Below, one piece after another: positions 1 to 6,134 of a stretch of DNA of 13,195 nt. Within the stretch, counting starts at the first letter, position 1. Every line of letters starts with the position of its first letter. The stretch covers positions 1-13,195 of the forward strand of contig CAZYMS010000028.1 in assembly GCA_964648985.1 (NCBI GenBank). The letters are read 5' to 3'. Position numbers and translations under genes: made by a program. Origin of the DNA: JAEUSE01 sp964648985 (GTDB lineage: Bacteria > Patescibacteriota > Doudnabacteria > UBA920). The notes under the pieces are model-generated. The model saw only the letters and a program-made list of their open reading frames with translations, searched no databases and had not been told where the DNA came from.

Positions 1-86
1 TTTTATTGCCTAAAATATTTGGTTGTTTTACACTAACCCTATTCAGTGCTTAATGGGGAGCGTTGATCAAAATACAGGGGGACCAA

Positions 87-677
87 ATGGTAGCTGCATT
101 TGACCGTTGGCTCATAAATTGGTTTGAGGCCTTTTCGCACTGGACACAAAAGTGTTGTGGCATGTCTTGCCATGACTGGGCTCTTGTTTGTCTGGTTGTC
201 TACGTTGTTTCCGCATTCATCATAGGTTTCGACTTGTGGAATGCTTTTACAGTACTAGCCTGGAGTATGGGTGGTTTATTTCTACTAGTCTATATTCTGT
301 ATCAGTTCATAGATTGGGAAAAATTAGCCATATTCCGTTTGACCAAGCGCGTGGCCAACTCTAAGAAAATAAGTTCAACCTGGCTTGTGTATAGATTGGC
401 TATGCTGACTTGTGTTGTCCATACATGTGTCTTAGTTGGTGCATGCTTTTCCGTTCCGCAGCTGTTAAGATATCGACCCGAAGGAGTCTTAACTCTTATT
501 GCTGTGCTCGCAATAACTGGGTTTCTCTATTTTGACGCGTGCGATCCTTTGCCGCCGAGTACCTCAAAATTACGAACTTGGTTAGATATACATGTGCTTG
601 GATTTGCGCATAAATCTCGCAGTTCATCTATAGAGCGAACTGTTTTCTCAGAAGGAGGCTTCAAATGTACGTTTTGA
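87..677 (+). CDS. Four-helix membrane protein, unknown function
   Basis: This 196-residue protein has no function I can name. Hydrophobic segments at about residues 31-49, 52-74, 102-121 and 132-150 suggest four membrane helices. A motif after the last helix, FDACDPLPPSTSKLRTWL, looks conserved-type and probably lies at the membrane edge. The ATG at 87 is chosen because AGGGGG (76-81) sits 5 nt upstream. The in-frame TTG at 63 would lie only 2 nt from GGGGAG and is less likely. The gene overlaps the next one by 13 bp, so the two are probably co-transcribed and translationally coupled. The promoter is unclear; TAAAAT at 11-16 is a possible -10. The coding call is fairly secure and the function is unknown. 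Confidence 0.75.
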   Translation: MVAAFDRWLINWFEAFSHWTQKCCGMSCHDWALVCLVVYVVSAFIIGFDLWNAFTVLAWSMGGLFLLVYILYQFIDWEKLAIFRLTKRVANSKKISSTWLVYRLAMLTCVVHTCVLVGACFSVPQLLRYRPEGVLTLIAVLAITGFLYFDACDPLPPSTSKLRTWLDIHVLGFAHKSRSSSIERTVFSEGGFKCTF

Positions 678-940
678 TGAAGTCTGTGTGGCTCAGATTA
701 GGAAGGGTTTGGCAGAGCTTATTCTTACCGTCTGAGCGAAGCTTGGCAACTGAAGTGTATGATGCAATTAAGCGTCGAGGCCCGCTTGATTTTGGCCAAA
801 TATACGCTACAGTTATTCCGCCAAGTGAAGCGGCACTTACTGCCGCACTTGATGAGTTAATTCAAGAAGGGGTCATAGATTGCTGGTATGAGGATGGCAT
901 AGAAACCGAACCAGTATATGGTTTATCCACTACTTTCTAA
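665..940 (+). CDS. Small winged-helix-like protein
   Basis: This 91-residue protein begins at an ATG preceded by a near-perfect Shine-Dalgarno site, AAGGAGG (652-658), with 6 nt spacing. That makes it one of the best-supported starts in the window. Residues about 27-90 have the pattern of a winged helix: helix ATEVYDAIKRRG, a second helix after PLDFGQIY, a probable recognition helix SEAALTAALDELIQEGVI, then a two-strand wing ending PVYGLS. This resembles small DNA-binding or protein-interaction winged-helix domains, but I cannot assign a family. It overlaps the upstream membrane-protein gene by 13 bp and is followed at once by a terminator, so the two genes form a complete operon. A role as a regulator or partner of the membrane protein is inference only. 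Confidence 0.75.
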   Translation: MYVLMKSVWLRLGRVWQSLFLPSERSLATEVYDAIKRRGPLDFGQIYATVIPPSEAALTAALDELIQEGVIDCWYEDGIETEPVYGLSTTF

Positions 941-963
941 GCTTTCTGTACTGGCTTGCTTTT

Positions 964-991
964 GGCGCGTTGTAAACAACGCGTCTTTTTT
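964..991 (+). terminator. Intrinsic terminator of the first operon
   Basis: A nine-pair stem (964-972 with 977-985, including one G-U pair) closes a TAAA loop and is followed directly by six T residues (986-991). It ends the 87-940 operon. Confidence 0.9.
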
Positions 992-1012
992 GTATTAATC
1001 CACACCTCCTAA

Positions 1013-1044
1013 TTGACTAAACATACAGACAGGTTTAATACTAT
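1013..1044 (+). promoter_or_regulatory. Probable promoter of the TonB-type gene
   Basis: TTGACT (1013-1018) matches five of six bases of the -35 consensus. An AT-rich -10 region, TAATACTAT (1036-1044), lies 17 bp or slightly more downstream. The in-frame TTG at 1013 therefore reads better as a promoter element than as a start codon, which supports the downstream start at 1088. Confidence 0.55.
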
Positions 1045-1087
1045 AAGCATAAGACCATCGGCAAGCGTCTTTTGTCCAGGAGGACGT

Positions 1088-1858
1088 ATGTTCGACAAAT
1101 TACCTGGTTCGTCTAAAAACCACGGAGAGAACTCTCGTGCGAGAAGATTCTTTCTGGTCACGGGCTTGTGCTACGCTTTCGCGTTGTTTGGTGGGGCAGT
1201 GGTTTCAGTTTTGTTGCTGAACCCGAATCTAGTTGAGGCATTCAATGTTTCGACCATGCTGGCTCCGCCAGTGCCCCCACCTGCAGCGCCCCCAGTGTCA
1301 CAACCCAGGCAGGCAACACGCGTAAAGGTAGTGCCCACGGTTACAACCTTTACGCCTCCAACCAAACCACCGGAGAAAATTCCGGACCCGAAAACAGTAA
1401 CAGCGCGTCCAATTCTGACCGAGTCTTATGGTATACCAAACGGTAAGCCAAGCGGCGACCCGAATGGCGTGCCAGATGGGGTTAAGAGGTTTGATGAGAG
1501 TGCGCCTCCACCCCCACCACCTCCCACACCAAAGCCTACTCCTGAGGCAACACCAAAACCAGAGCCTCCAAAGCAGGTAAAGGTTTCTGGCGGAGTGCTT
1601 CAGGGGAGTGCTGTGAGTAAGGTGCAGCCTGGTTACCCGGCAATTGCCAAGGCTGCCCGTGCTTCAGGTGCGGTGCAGGTGCAAGTGACTATTTCTGAAG
1701 AGGGCCAGGTTATGGAAGCAGTGGTGGTCAGTGGACACCCGCTGCTCCGTGATGCTGCTTTGCAAGCTGCTCGACAATGGAAATTCAGGCCCACCCAGCT
1801 TTCGGGTGTGCCAGTAAAAGTCCAAGGTGTCCTTACCTTTAACTTTACTTTGCAGTAA
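1088..1858 (+). CDS. TonB family protein (periplasmic linker plus TonB C-terminal domain)
   Basis: This 256-residue protein starts at an ATG with AGGAGG (1078-1083) 4 nt upstream. Residues 1-18 are polar and basic, about 19-44 form one membrane anchor, and about 58-165 are proline-rich with PPPPPPP and KPTP-type stretches. Residues about 168-256 are a TonB C-terminal domain with QPGYPAIAKAARASGAVQVQ, SGHPLLRDAALQAARQWKF and a final FNF. Classical TonB couples the ExbB/ExbD proton motor to outer-membrane receptors; no ExbB, ExbD or receptor gene is in this window. The MFDKL start, the linker and the SGHPLLR...FNF end resemble TonB family proteins I recall from Acidobacteria. Its codons look more G+C-rich than those of nearby genes. 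It has its own promoter and terminator. Horizontal acquisition is plausible but unproven. Confidence 0.88.
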   Translation: MFDKLPGSSKNHGENSRARRFFLVTGLCYAFALFGGAVVSVLLLNPNLVEAFNVSTMLAPPVPPPAAPPVSQPRQATRVKVVPTVTTFTPPTKPPEKIPDPKTVTARPILTESYGIPNGKPSGDPNGVPDGVKRFDESAPPPPPPPTPKPTPEATPKPEPPKQVKVSGGVLQGSAVSKVQPGYPAIAKAARASGAVQVQVTISEEGQVMEAVVVSGHPLLRDAALQAARQWKFRPTQLSGVPVKVQGVLTFNFTLQ

Positions 1859-1869
1859 CTGTTACTCTT

Positions 1870-1901
1870 AAGGAGATCATTTCGCACATGGTCTCCTTTT
1901 T
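1870..1901 (+). terminator. Intrinsic terminator of the TonB-type gene
   Basis: A ten-pair stem (AAGGAGATCA, 1870-1879, with 1889-1898, one G-U pair) encloses a nine-base loop and runs into a T tract (1897-1901). It lies 11 bp after the stop codon. Confidence 0.88.
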
Positions 1902-1962
1902 CATTTAAATATACTTACTTCTTCGTATGAAAATATCACTCTGGATAAGTCTGGTATCCCAA

Positions 1963-2772
1963 CTAGTGATCGGTTTGTGAAATTTGGCTTGCAAAGCGTG
2001 CTTTGAGTTCGTGTATTTCTGTCAAACCTTTTGCAATGGAGGCCACTGTTGCTGGCTGACCTGCGGGTATGTTTTGGTGGTTATGCCAATCTAGCAGGAA
2101 TGGGCGTTGGCTCTCTTCATCTACCATAATACTACTTCCAGCTGGGTTATTTAACAGAAAACCTCGTTGGGCTGCTTCTACATAGCTGCGTTCTATGCAA
2201 TTAAATAATAAGTCTAAATCTTCCAACTTCGTAATATGTTTAGGGCATTCCCACAGGTCATACCCTTGTATGCGTTGTTCTAAAACAGAGCCTCGAGTGC
2301 CGTCGTATACAGCGGCTATAAACATGGGTATGCCAGGTATGTCCCGTAGATTCTTTAAAGCAATTTCTTCATTATATACCCAATCAATTACCCCGTGAGT
2401 GTGTTCTGGTCGTGAACCTACTACAGTTAAGCGGGTGCGCACGGGAAAGGCGTTTTCTCTATCAAAATTTTCAGATCGAAACCGTTTGCCCACGTCTGTT
2501 TGTCCTGGCTTGCGCGCTCCTCCGTATATGTATGTTTTTTCCACGATAGGCCCCTTATCTGTCTGGATAGTAAAAATGGGGCCGTAAAATCCAGCACTCA
2601 GTATTTCTCTGCCGCTAGTAGGAGCATAGCCATTCTCTACGAGTTTTTCGGCAACTCGGTTAAAATCAGTTGCTCCTTCAACCCAACGCTCTAGGGTTTC
2701 GTTCCGACCTTCGGCGGGAACAGAAATATATTTACTGAACTGGCTTGTGCCGTGTTCAAATGAGCCTTTCAT
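1963..2772 (-). CDS. Protein-kinase-fold protein with degenerate catalytic loop
   Basis: The protein is 269 residues from the ATG at 2772. An in-frame TTG at 2844 lies inside the typA terminator and upstream of the promoter, so it is rejected. The order of elements suggests a kinase or aminoglycoside-phosphotransferase fold. A glycine-rich turn, SAGFYGPIF, is at about 59-67 and a possible ATP-binding lysine is in VEKTY (K79). A helix containing NEEIALKNL is at 134-142 and a hinge-like LEQRIQGYDLWE is at 164-175. A catalytic-loop equivalent, GFLLNNPAGSSIMVD, is at 204-218 and a DFG-like LLDW at 226-229. Against the usual HGDLKPSNILVD, the His, Asp, Lys and Asn positions read Leu, Asn, Ala and Ser, so catalysis may be lost. 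It is a lone gene with its own promoter. The coding call is good; the fold is a moderate-confidence reading. Confidence 0.65.
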   Translation of the reverse strand: MKGSFEHGTSQFSKYISVPAEGRNETLERWVEGATDFNRVAEKLVENGYAPTSGREILSAGFYGPIFTIQTDKGPIVEKTYIYGGARKPGQTDVGKRFRSENFDRENAFPVRTRLTVVGSRPEHTHGVIDWVYNEEIALKNLRDIPGIPMFIAAVYDGTRGSVLEQRIQGYDLWECPKHITKLEDLDLLFNCIERSYVEAAQRGFLLNNPAGSSIMVDEESQRPFLLDWHNHQNIPAGQPATVASIAKGLTEIHELKARFASQISQTDH

Positions 2773-2805
2773 GCTGAATGGCGCCCTATTAATGATGTTA
2801 CTGTT

Positions 2806-2814
2806 AGTATAGCA
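2806..2814 (-). promoter_or_regulatory. Extended -10 promoter of the kinase-like gene
   Basis: On the minus strand TGCTATACT is an extended -10 element (TGn plus TATACT). It predicts a start near 2799 and a leader of about 27 nt before the ATG at 2772. No good -35 is visible. Confidence 0.6.
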
Positions 2815-2820
2815 TTCATA

Positions 2821-2850
2821 ACAAAAGCAGATTGCTATGTGCAACCTGCT
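2821..2850 (-). terminator. Intrinsic terminator of typA
   Basis: On the minus strand a ten-pair stem (2850-2841 with 2835-2826, one G-U pair) closes an ACATA loop and is followed by TTTGTT. It lies 21 bp after the typA stop and just upstream of the kinase-like gene's promoter, so the two minus-strand genes are separate transcription units. Confidence 0.82.
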
Positions 2851-2871
2851 GTTTCAAAGTACTTGCTATAT

Positions 2872-4704
2872 TTATCTGCTCGCACGTTTTCGGTCACCGG
2901 CATTGAGAATGCGCTTACGAATGCGTATAGATTTTGGCGTAACCTCTACGAGTTCATCTGGGCCAATATACTCCATGGCAAAGTCGAGTTCAACTGGACG
3001 AGGAGGCACGAGAATAATGGCATCGTCCGCACCGCTGCTACGCATGTTGGTAAGTTTCTTAGTCTTGCATACGTTCAGCTCTATATCATTATCTAAAGCG
3101 TTCTGTCCTACAACCATGCCCTCGTACACTTCTACTGCAGGTCCAATAAACATAATGCCACGTTCTTGAGCGTTGTTGAGACCATACGCGTTGGATGTAC
3201 CTGGTTCAGAAGCTATGAGTGATCCGTGGTCGTTTGCATGACTGTCTATGTCGTGTACTGGTTTATAACTATCGAATAAGTTATTGATAATGGCAGTACC
3301 GCGGGTGCGCGTGAGGAGCAGGTTTTTAAGACCGATAAGCCCACGGGTAGGCATAGTATATTCCAAGTGTACATCGCCATTCGGAGTAGTATCCATAGAA
3401 ATCATGGTACCTGCGCGGCGACCAATTTCTTCTATTATGGTCCCTTGATATTCGCTTGGCACGTCTATGGTTACCTGTTCGTATGGCTCCATTTTTACCC
3501 CGTTCTCTTCATGGAAAATAACTTGGGGTTGGGACACTTGCAGTTCAAAGCCTTCGCGGCGCATGGTTTCTATAAGCACTGCGAGATGGAGCTCGCCACG
3601 GCCAGAAACAAGGAAGGTATCTCCCTGGTCAGTATCTTCTACTTTCATGGCCACATTTGTTTCGAGCTCCTTGTAAAGGCGGTCACGAATGTTGCGAGAA
3701 GTAACAAGTTTTCCTTCCTTGCCGGCAAAAGGGGAGGAGTTCACACCAAAGGTCATTTTTACGGTCGGTGGTTCTACGTGTACTGGAGGGATTTGTATCG
3801 GGTTTTGTGCGTCTGCCAAAGTTTCGCCTATCTGTATATCATCAAAACCCGCAATGGCAATAATATCGCCAGCCTCGGCTTCTGCTGCATCTATTGGCTT
3901 CATGCCTTGGTACATTTGCAAGGCACTTACTTTGCTTATTGTTTTGCTGCCATCATGTTTAATTTTGGCAAGCTGCTGGCCTTTCGAAACTTTACCGGAA
4001 GTGATTTTACCAATACCAATTTTACCAATGTAGTTATCGTAGGCAATGGCTAGTACAAGCATACCAAAAGGATCTTCGGCTTTTACTTCAGGGGCGGGAA
4101 TGTACTTTATGACCGCATCAAATAAATCGGTAATATTTGGAGGGGTAGCGGGGTCAGCAATTTGCGTTTTGAGTTTTTCCGGGTCGGTACTGGTAAGACC
4201 TCGAATACCACTCGCGTAAATAATAGGGAACTCAAGCTGGTCGTCATTCGCCCCAAGATGTACAAACAAATCGAACGTTTTGTTTATGGTGTGGTCTATC
4301 TGTGCGTCTGGTTTGTCTACTTTGTTTATTACTACAATCGCCTTGTGTCCAAGCTCAAGTGCTTTTTTAAGTACAAACTTAGTTTGCGGCATAGGACCTT
4401 CTTTGGCATCTACAAGCAACAGCACACCATCTGCCATGCGCAAAGTGCGTTCTACTTCACCACCAAAGTCTGCGTGTCCTGGGGTGTCGACAATGTTTAT
4501 CTTTACGTCGTTATATACGAGCGATGCGTTCTTAGCGCGAATAGTAATGCCACGTTCTCGTTCTAGATCGCCCGAGTCCATAATTAAACTACCCCCATCG
4601 TCCTTCACGGTGTGGGTCTGCTTGAGCATGGCGTCTACAAGGGTAGTCTTCCCATGGTCAACGTGGGCAATAATAGCAATGTTACGAATATTATCTCTCT
4701 TCAT
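2872..4704 (-). CDS. typA: Translational GTPase TypA/BipA
   Basis: This 610-residue protein is full length for TypA/BipA, a ribosome-associated GTPase of the EF-G/LepA group linked to stress and low-temperature growth and to 50S subunit assembly. The GTPase domain shows G1 AHVDHGKTT (13-21), the switch-I sequence RERGITI, G3 DTPGHADFGGEVER, and G4 NKVD. EF-Tu-like domain II follows, with GMLVLAIAYDNYIGKIGIGKI. The EF-G-like domains contain GRGELHLAVLIETMRREGFE and MPTRGLIG, and the BipA-specific C-terminus contains NVCKTKKLTNMRSSG. The start is set by the conserved MKRDNIRNIAIIAHVDHGKT. The nearest Shine-Dalgarno-like AGGA lies 12 nt away, which is long. A strong promoter places the transcript start near 4853, giving a leader of about 149 nt with unusual inverted repeats. 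It is transcribed alone. Confidence 0.98.
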   Translation of the reverse strand: MKRDNIRNIAIIAHVDHGKTTLVDAMLKQTHTVKDDGGSLIMDSGDLERERGITIRAKNASLVYNDVKINIVDTPGHADFGGEVERTLRMADGVLLLVDAKEGPMPQTKFVLKKALELGHKAIVVINKVDKPDAQIDHTINKTFDLFVHLGANDDQLEFPIIYASGIRGLTSTDPEKLKTQIADPATPPNITDLFDAVIKYIPAPEVKAEDPFGMLVLAIAYDNYIGKIGIGKITSGKVSKGQQLAKIKHDGSKTISKVSALQMYQGMKPIDAAEAEAGDIIAIAGFDDIQIGETLADAQNPIQIPPVHVEPPTVKMTFGVNSSPFAGKEGKLVTSRNIRDRLYKELETNVAMKVEDTDQGDTFLVSGRGELHLAVLIETMRREGFELQVSQPQVIFHEENGVKMEPYEQVTIDVPSEYQGTIIEEIGRRAGTMISMDTTPNGDVHLEYTMPTRGLIGLKNLLLTRTRGTAIINNLFDSYKPVHDIDSHANDHGSLIASEPGTSNAYGLNNAQERGIMFIGPAVEVYEGMVVGQNALDNDIELNVCKTKKLTNMRSSGADDAIILVPPRPVELDFAMEYIGPDELVEVTPKSIRIRKRILNAGDRKRASR

Positions 4705-4726
4705 GGAAGTAACCGATCCTAATTGA

Positions 4727-4798
4727 CGAATAAAACTCGAATGTCACGAATAAATTCAGAGGCTTTTGCATTTATTCGGGTCATTCGCGTGCGATTCG
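4727..4798 (-). repeat. Symmetric inverted repeat in the typA leader (six CGAAT/ATTCG units)
   Basis: Three CGAAT copies begin at 4727, 4738 and 4747, and three ATTCG copies begin at 4774, 4783 and 4794. The spacings are 11 and 9, then 9 and 11, an exact mirror. The arms 4727-4755 and 4770-4798 match at 23 of 29 positions, including a perfect nine-base block CGAATAAAT. In the typA transcript this would make a long hairpin with symmetric 6x6 and 3x3 internal loops and a 14-nt terminal loop. As DNA it could instead be an array of protein-binding sites. Confidence 0.75.
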
Positions 4799-4822
4799 TA
4801 TATTGGTGTCGCCTTAATTAAT

Positions 4823-4854
4823 AAAAAATGCCCAGTCGGGCTCTTCAAAAAGCC
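4823..4854 (-). promoter_or_regulatory. Possible attenuator-like hairpins at the 5' end of the typA leader
   Basis: On the minus strand GCCC-GACT-GGGC (4841-4830) is followed by A and six T residues (4828-4823), an intrinsic-terminator shape with a weak four-pair stem. Just upstream, GCTTTTTGAAGAGC (4853-4840) can pair with itself and would use part of the same GCCC strand, so the two hairpins exclude each other. An attenuation switch is possible, but the short stem makes this uncertain. Confidence 0.35.
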
Positions 4855-4859
4855 TAATA

Positions 4860-4888
4860 ATTATACCGTGTTATTTGCAATTTGGCAA
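4860..4888 (-). promoter_or_regulatory. sigma70-type promoter of typA
   Basis: On the minus strand TTGCCA (4888-4883), a 17-bp spacer and a perfect TATAAT (4865-4860) give a strong promoter with a predicted start near 4853. It lies back to back with the plus-strand promoter at 4901-4929, with 12 bp between the two -35 boxes. Confidence 0.8.
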
Positions 4889-4900
4889 GTCTTTGCTTCG

Positions 4901-4929
4901 TTGACAGAGGGCCTCCCTTATACCATACT
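4901..4929 (+). promoter_or_regulatory. sigma70-type promoter of the 4954/5071 unit
   Basis: A perfect TTGACA (4901-4906) is followed after 17 bp by CATACT (4924-4929). The predicted start is near 4936, 18 nt before the small ORF at 4954. The -10 lies inside an eight-base inverted repeat (4912-4919 with 4943-4950) that could be an operator. Confidence 0.7.
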
Positions 4930-4953
4930 ACCTAGTCAATTCAAGGGAGGAAT

Positions 4954-5007
4954 ATGCACAATTACAATGACGCGTACTTCCTTTTTGCATTTTCTGATAG
5001 TTCTTAA
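4954..5007 (+). CDS. Putative 17-residue aromatic-rich leader peptide
   Basis: The ORF encodes MHNYNDAYFLFAFSDSS. It begins 18 nt after a predicted transcription start and follows GGGAGG (4945-4950), with a rather short 3-nt spacing. Five of the ten residues 4-13 are Tyr or Phe, a composition reminiscent of the PheL-type attenuator peptides of Enterobacteria (family knowledge, not homology). A hairpin (CCAAC/GTTGG with an inner CAC/GTG, 5014-5038) follows, then the Shine-Dalgarno site of the 5071 gene. There is no terminator-like T tract, so classical transcription attenuation is not evident. A translational leader role, or chance, are the alternatives. Confidence 0.35.
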   Translation: MHNYNDAYFLFAFSDSS

Positions 5008-5070
5008 ATACTGCCAACGCCCACGTATGTGCTGTTGGTCCGAATAACACCATTTAGAATAGGAGAGCGT

Positions 5071-5700
5071 ATGACAGTTGCAAACACAGTCAAAACAGAC
5101 GAAGAGAGATTTGGCGCATTACTGGCCCTGGCTATTGCAGCGGGTTATGAGAGTAAGCCCTTTATTGAGCTTACGAGTTTGCTTGAGGAGCGAAAGCGTG
5201 AGCGGGCATCCCTGCTGAAACTGCAGGAACAGCTCAAAGCTTTATTTGCAGATTTCGGCAATAGAGCCGAGGAGGTTTTAAAAGTCTTCCTAGGCGGCGA
5301 CCAGTGCGCAGAAGATGCAGAGGCTCTTCCCGTCATGTTTTCCCGTATGGGTTTGCCGGACTACTTGCTGTACCCAATCTCGCTTATGCAGGCCCATGAT
5401 TTGAAGGATAAAAGGATTTTTCAAGAAATGGCAATGGAGCTTCCCGGTAAAAGGTTGCACGGTAAAAACAAGGCTGCTAGTGCCACGAGACAGTTGCGCA
5501 GAGCAAGAGGAATTTTGTCTACGGCCAACGGTAAACACCGTGCCCGTTTTCTGCGCAAACTCCTTGCTTATTTCAAGAGTGACCTTGCTATGGACAATGA
5601 GTCCGTGGAAGCAGCATTCCGTGAGCTGGGCAAAGTGTACACAGCCTATACAGGTTCTACTGTCACGACTATGCACTTACTCGAACAGGCAGGATATTGA
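5071..5700 (+). CDS. Unknown helical protein
   Basis: This 209-residue soluble protein was not recognised. The ATG at 5071 has AGGAG (5061-5065) 5 nt upstream, so the extra in-frame codons before it are excluded. The sequence looks almost entirely helical. A charged coiled-coil-like stretch at about residues 37-68 contains LLEERKRERASLLKLQEQLK. A basic region at about 130-170 contains KRLHGKNKAASATRQLRRAR and NGKHRARFLRKL, which could contact nucleic acid or acidic partners. No signal peptide, membrane helix or catalytic motif is seen. It is the only full-length gene of its unit, between the promoter at 4901 and the terminator at 5751, and it diverges from typA. A shared control region with typA is suggestive but proves no link. 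Confidence 0.8.
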   Translation: MTVANTVKTDEERFGALLALAIAAGYESKPFIELTSLLEERKRERASLLKLQEQLKALFADFGNRAEEVLKVFLGGDQCAEDAEALPVMFSRMGLPDYLLYPISLMQAHDLKDKRIFQEMAMELPGKRLHGKNKAASATRQLRRARGILSTANGKHRARFLRKLLAYFKSDLAMDNESVEAAFRELGKVYTAYTGSTVTTMHLLEQAGY

Positions 5701-5750
5701 GCGTAACTCGTTAATTAGTGGCGTTGCTCTAGGCAATGTCTTCTTCTCAT

Positions 5751-5782
5751 GGTGACCCCGACAGTTTGGGTTGCCATTTTTT
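5751..5782 (+). terminator. Intrinsic terminator after the helical protein
   Basis: An eight-pair stem (GGTGACCC, 5751-5758, with GGGTTGCC, 5768-5775, two G-U pairs) and a nine-base loop are followed by A and six T residues (5777-5782). Confidence 0.78.
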
Positions 5783-5819
5783 ATTTATAGAGAAATATCG
5801 ATGATAATATTTTGCAAAT

Positions 5820-5864
5820 AAAAAAGGCATATCCGATGTTCGCAAGCGAAACATTATGGATTTG
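5820..5864 (-). terminator. Intrinsic terminator of the small minus-strand operon
   Basis: On the minus strand a long, slightly imperfect stem, GGCAAATCC...GTTTCGC against GCGAAC...GGATATGCC, ends in a run of six T residues at about 5825-5820. The stop codon of the 58-residue ORF lies within the stem. A minus-strand terminator here requires a minus-strand gene to its right, which is how the two small ORFs were found. Confidence 0.8.
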
Positions 5865-6030
5865 CCCAAGGCCAGACAATGAATTCAATTATATCACTGC
5901 CGGTCTGCATGAGTGCATAAGCCAGATACACTAGGCTTATTACACTCAGCACTTTACTCAATGTGTGCCTCCAGTTTGTAGGCCGCACCCACGCACTACG
6001 GGGATTGGTCTGATGTATTTTCCTGCTCAT
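5854..6030 (-). CDS. Putative 58-residue single-helix membrane protein
   Basis: The start ATG (6030-6028) overlaps the stop of the upstream small ORF as ATGA, the classic sign of translational coupling. The N-terminal half is basic and polar (MSRKIHQTNPRSAWVRPTNW). A hydrophobic segment, LSVISLVYLAYALM, lies at about residues 28-41. The C-terminus is tryptophan-rich (EFIVWPWANP) and might form a second membrane-associated segment. The stop codon is inside the terminator stem, so the transcript ends exactly with this gene. There is no Shine-Dalgarno site of its own, as expected for a coupled gene. No homologue is recognised. Support comes from context (promoter, overlap, terminator, hydrophobic pattern) rather than from a known family. 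Confidence 0.6.
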   Translation of the reverse strand: MSRKIHQTNPRSAWVRPTNWRHTLSKVLSVISLVYLAYALMQTGSDIIEFIVWPWANP

Positions 6031-6134
6031 TGGAGGAGTGTGGCAATGAGAGGAAAAACGAACGACGCAATAATGCTTCCAAGTAGCACAAGTGCATTAA
6101 ACAGTTGCGGGTCGTGATTGTCTTGTTCTTCCAT
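6027..6134 (-). CDS. Putative 35-residue single-helix membrane protein
   Basis: The ORF starts with MEEQDNHDPQLFNALVLLGS and continues as a hydrophobic helix (about residues 11-34, containing IIASFVFPLIATLL) that ends at the last codon. An acidic, soluble N-terminus followed by one helix is typical of bacterial small membrane proteins. Its stop overlaps the next start as ATGA. No convincing Shine-Dalgarno sequence is present. Instead the start lies 7 nt after a potential hairpin (TCTACGA/TCGTAGA, 6163-6142). A perfect consensus promoter lies about 195 nt upstream. No family is recognised; the function is unknown. Confidence 0.6.
   Translation of the reverse strand: MEEQDNHDPQLFNALVLLGSIIASFVFPLIATLLQ

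Noticed and set aside
31..43. Identical 13-mer CACTAACCCTATT at 31-43 and at 10814-10826, next to the assembly gap
   Set aside because: About one or two shared 13-mers are expected by chance in 13 kb, and the flanks do not match, so it is not evidence of a repeat element.
1013..1015. TTG as start of the TonB-type gene (281 residues)
   Set aside because: No ribosome site, and it coincides with a -35 box; the ATG at 1088 has AGGAGG at good spacing and gives the family-like start MFDKL.
1931..1962. Small hairpin GGATA/TATCC after the kinase-like gene on the minus strand
   Set aside because: Only five pairs and no T tract; not enough for a terminator call.
2842..2844. TTG as start of the kinase-like gene (293 residues)
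   Set aside because: It lies inside the typA terminator hairpin and upstream of the gene's own extended -10 promoter, so it would not be in the transcript.
2839..4726. Several long plus-strand open frames across 2839-4726
   Set aside because: They are shadows of typA on the other strand: no ribosome sites, and a cysteine- and tyrosine-rich or low-complexity composition, while typA is conserved from end to end.
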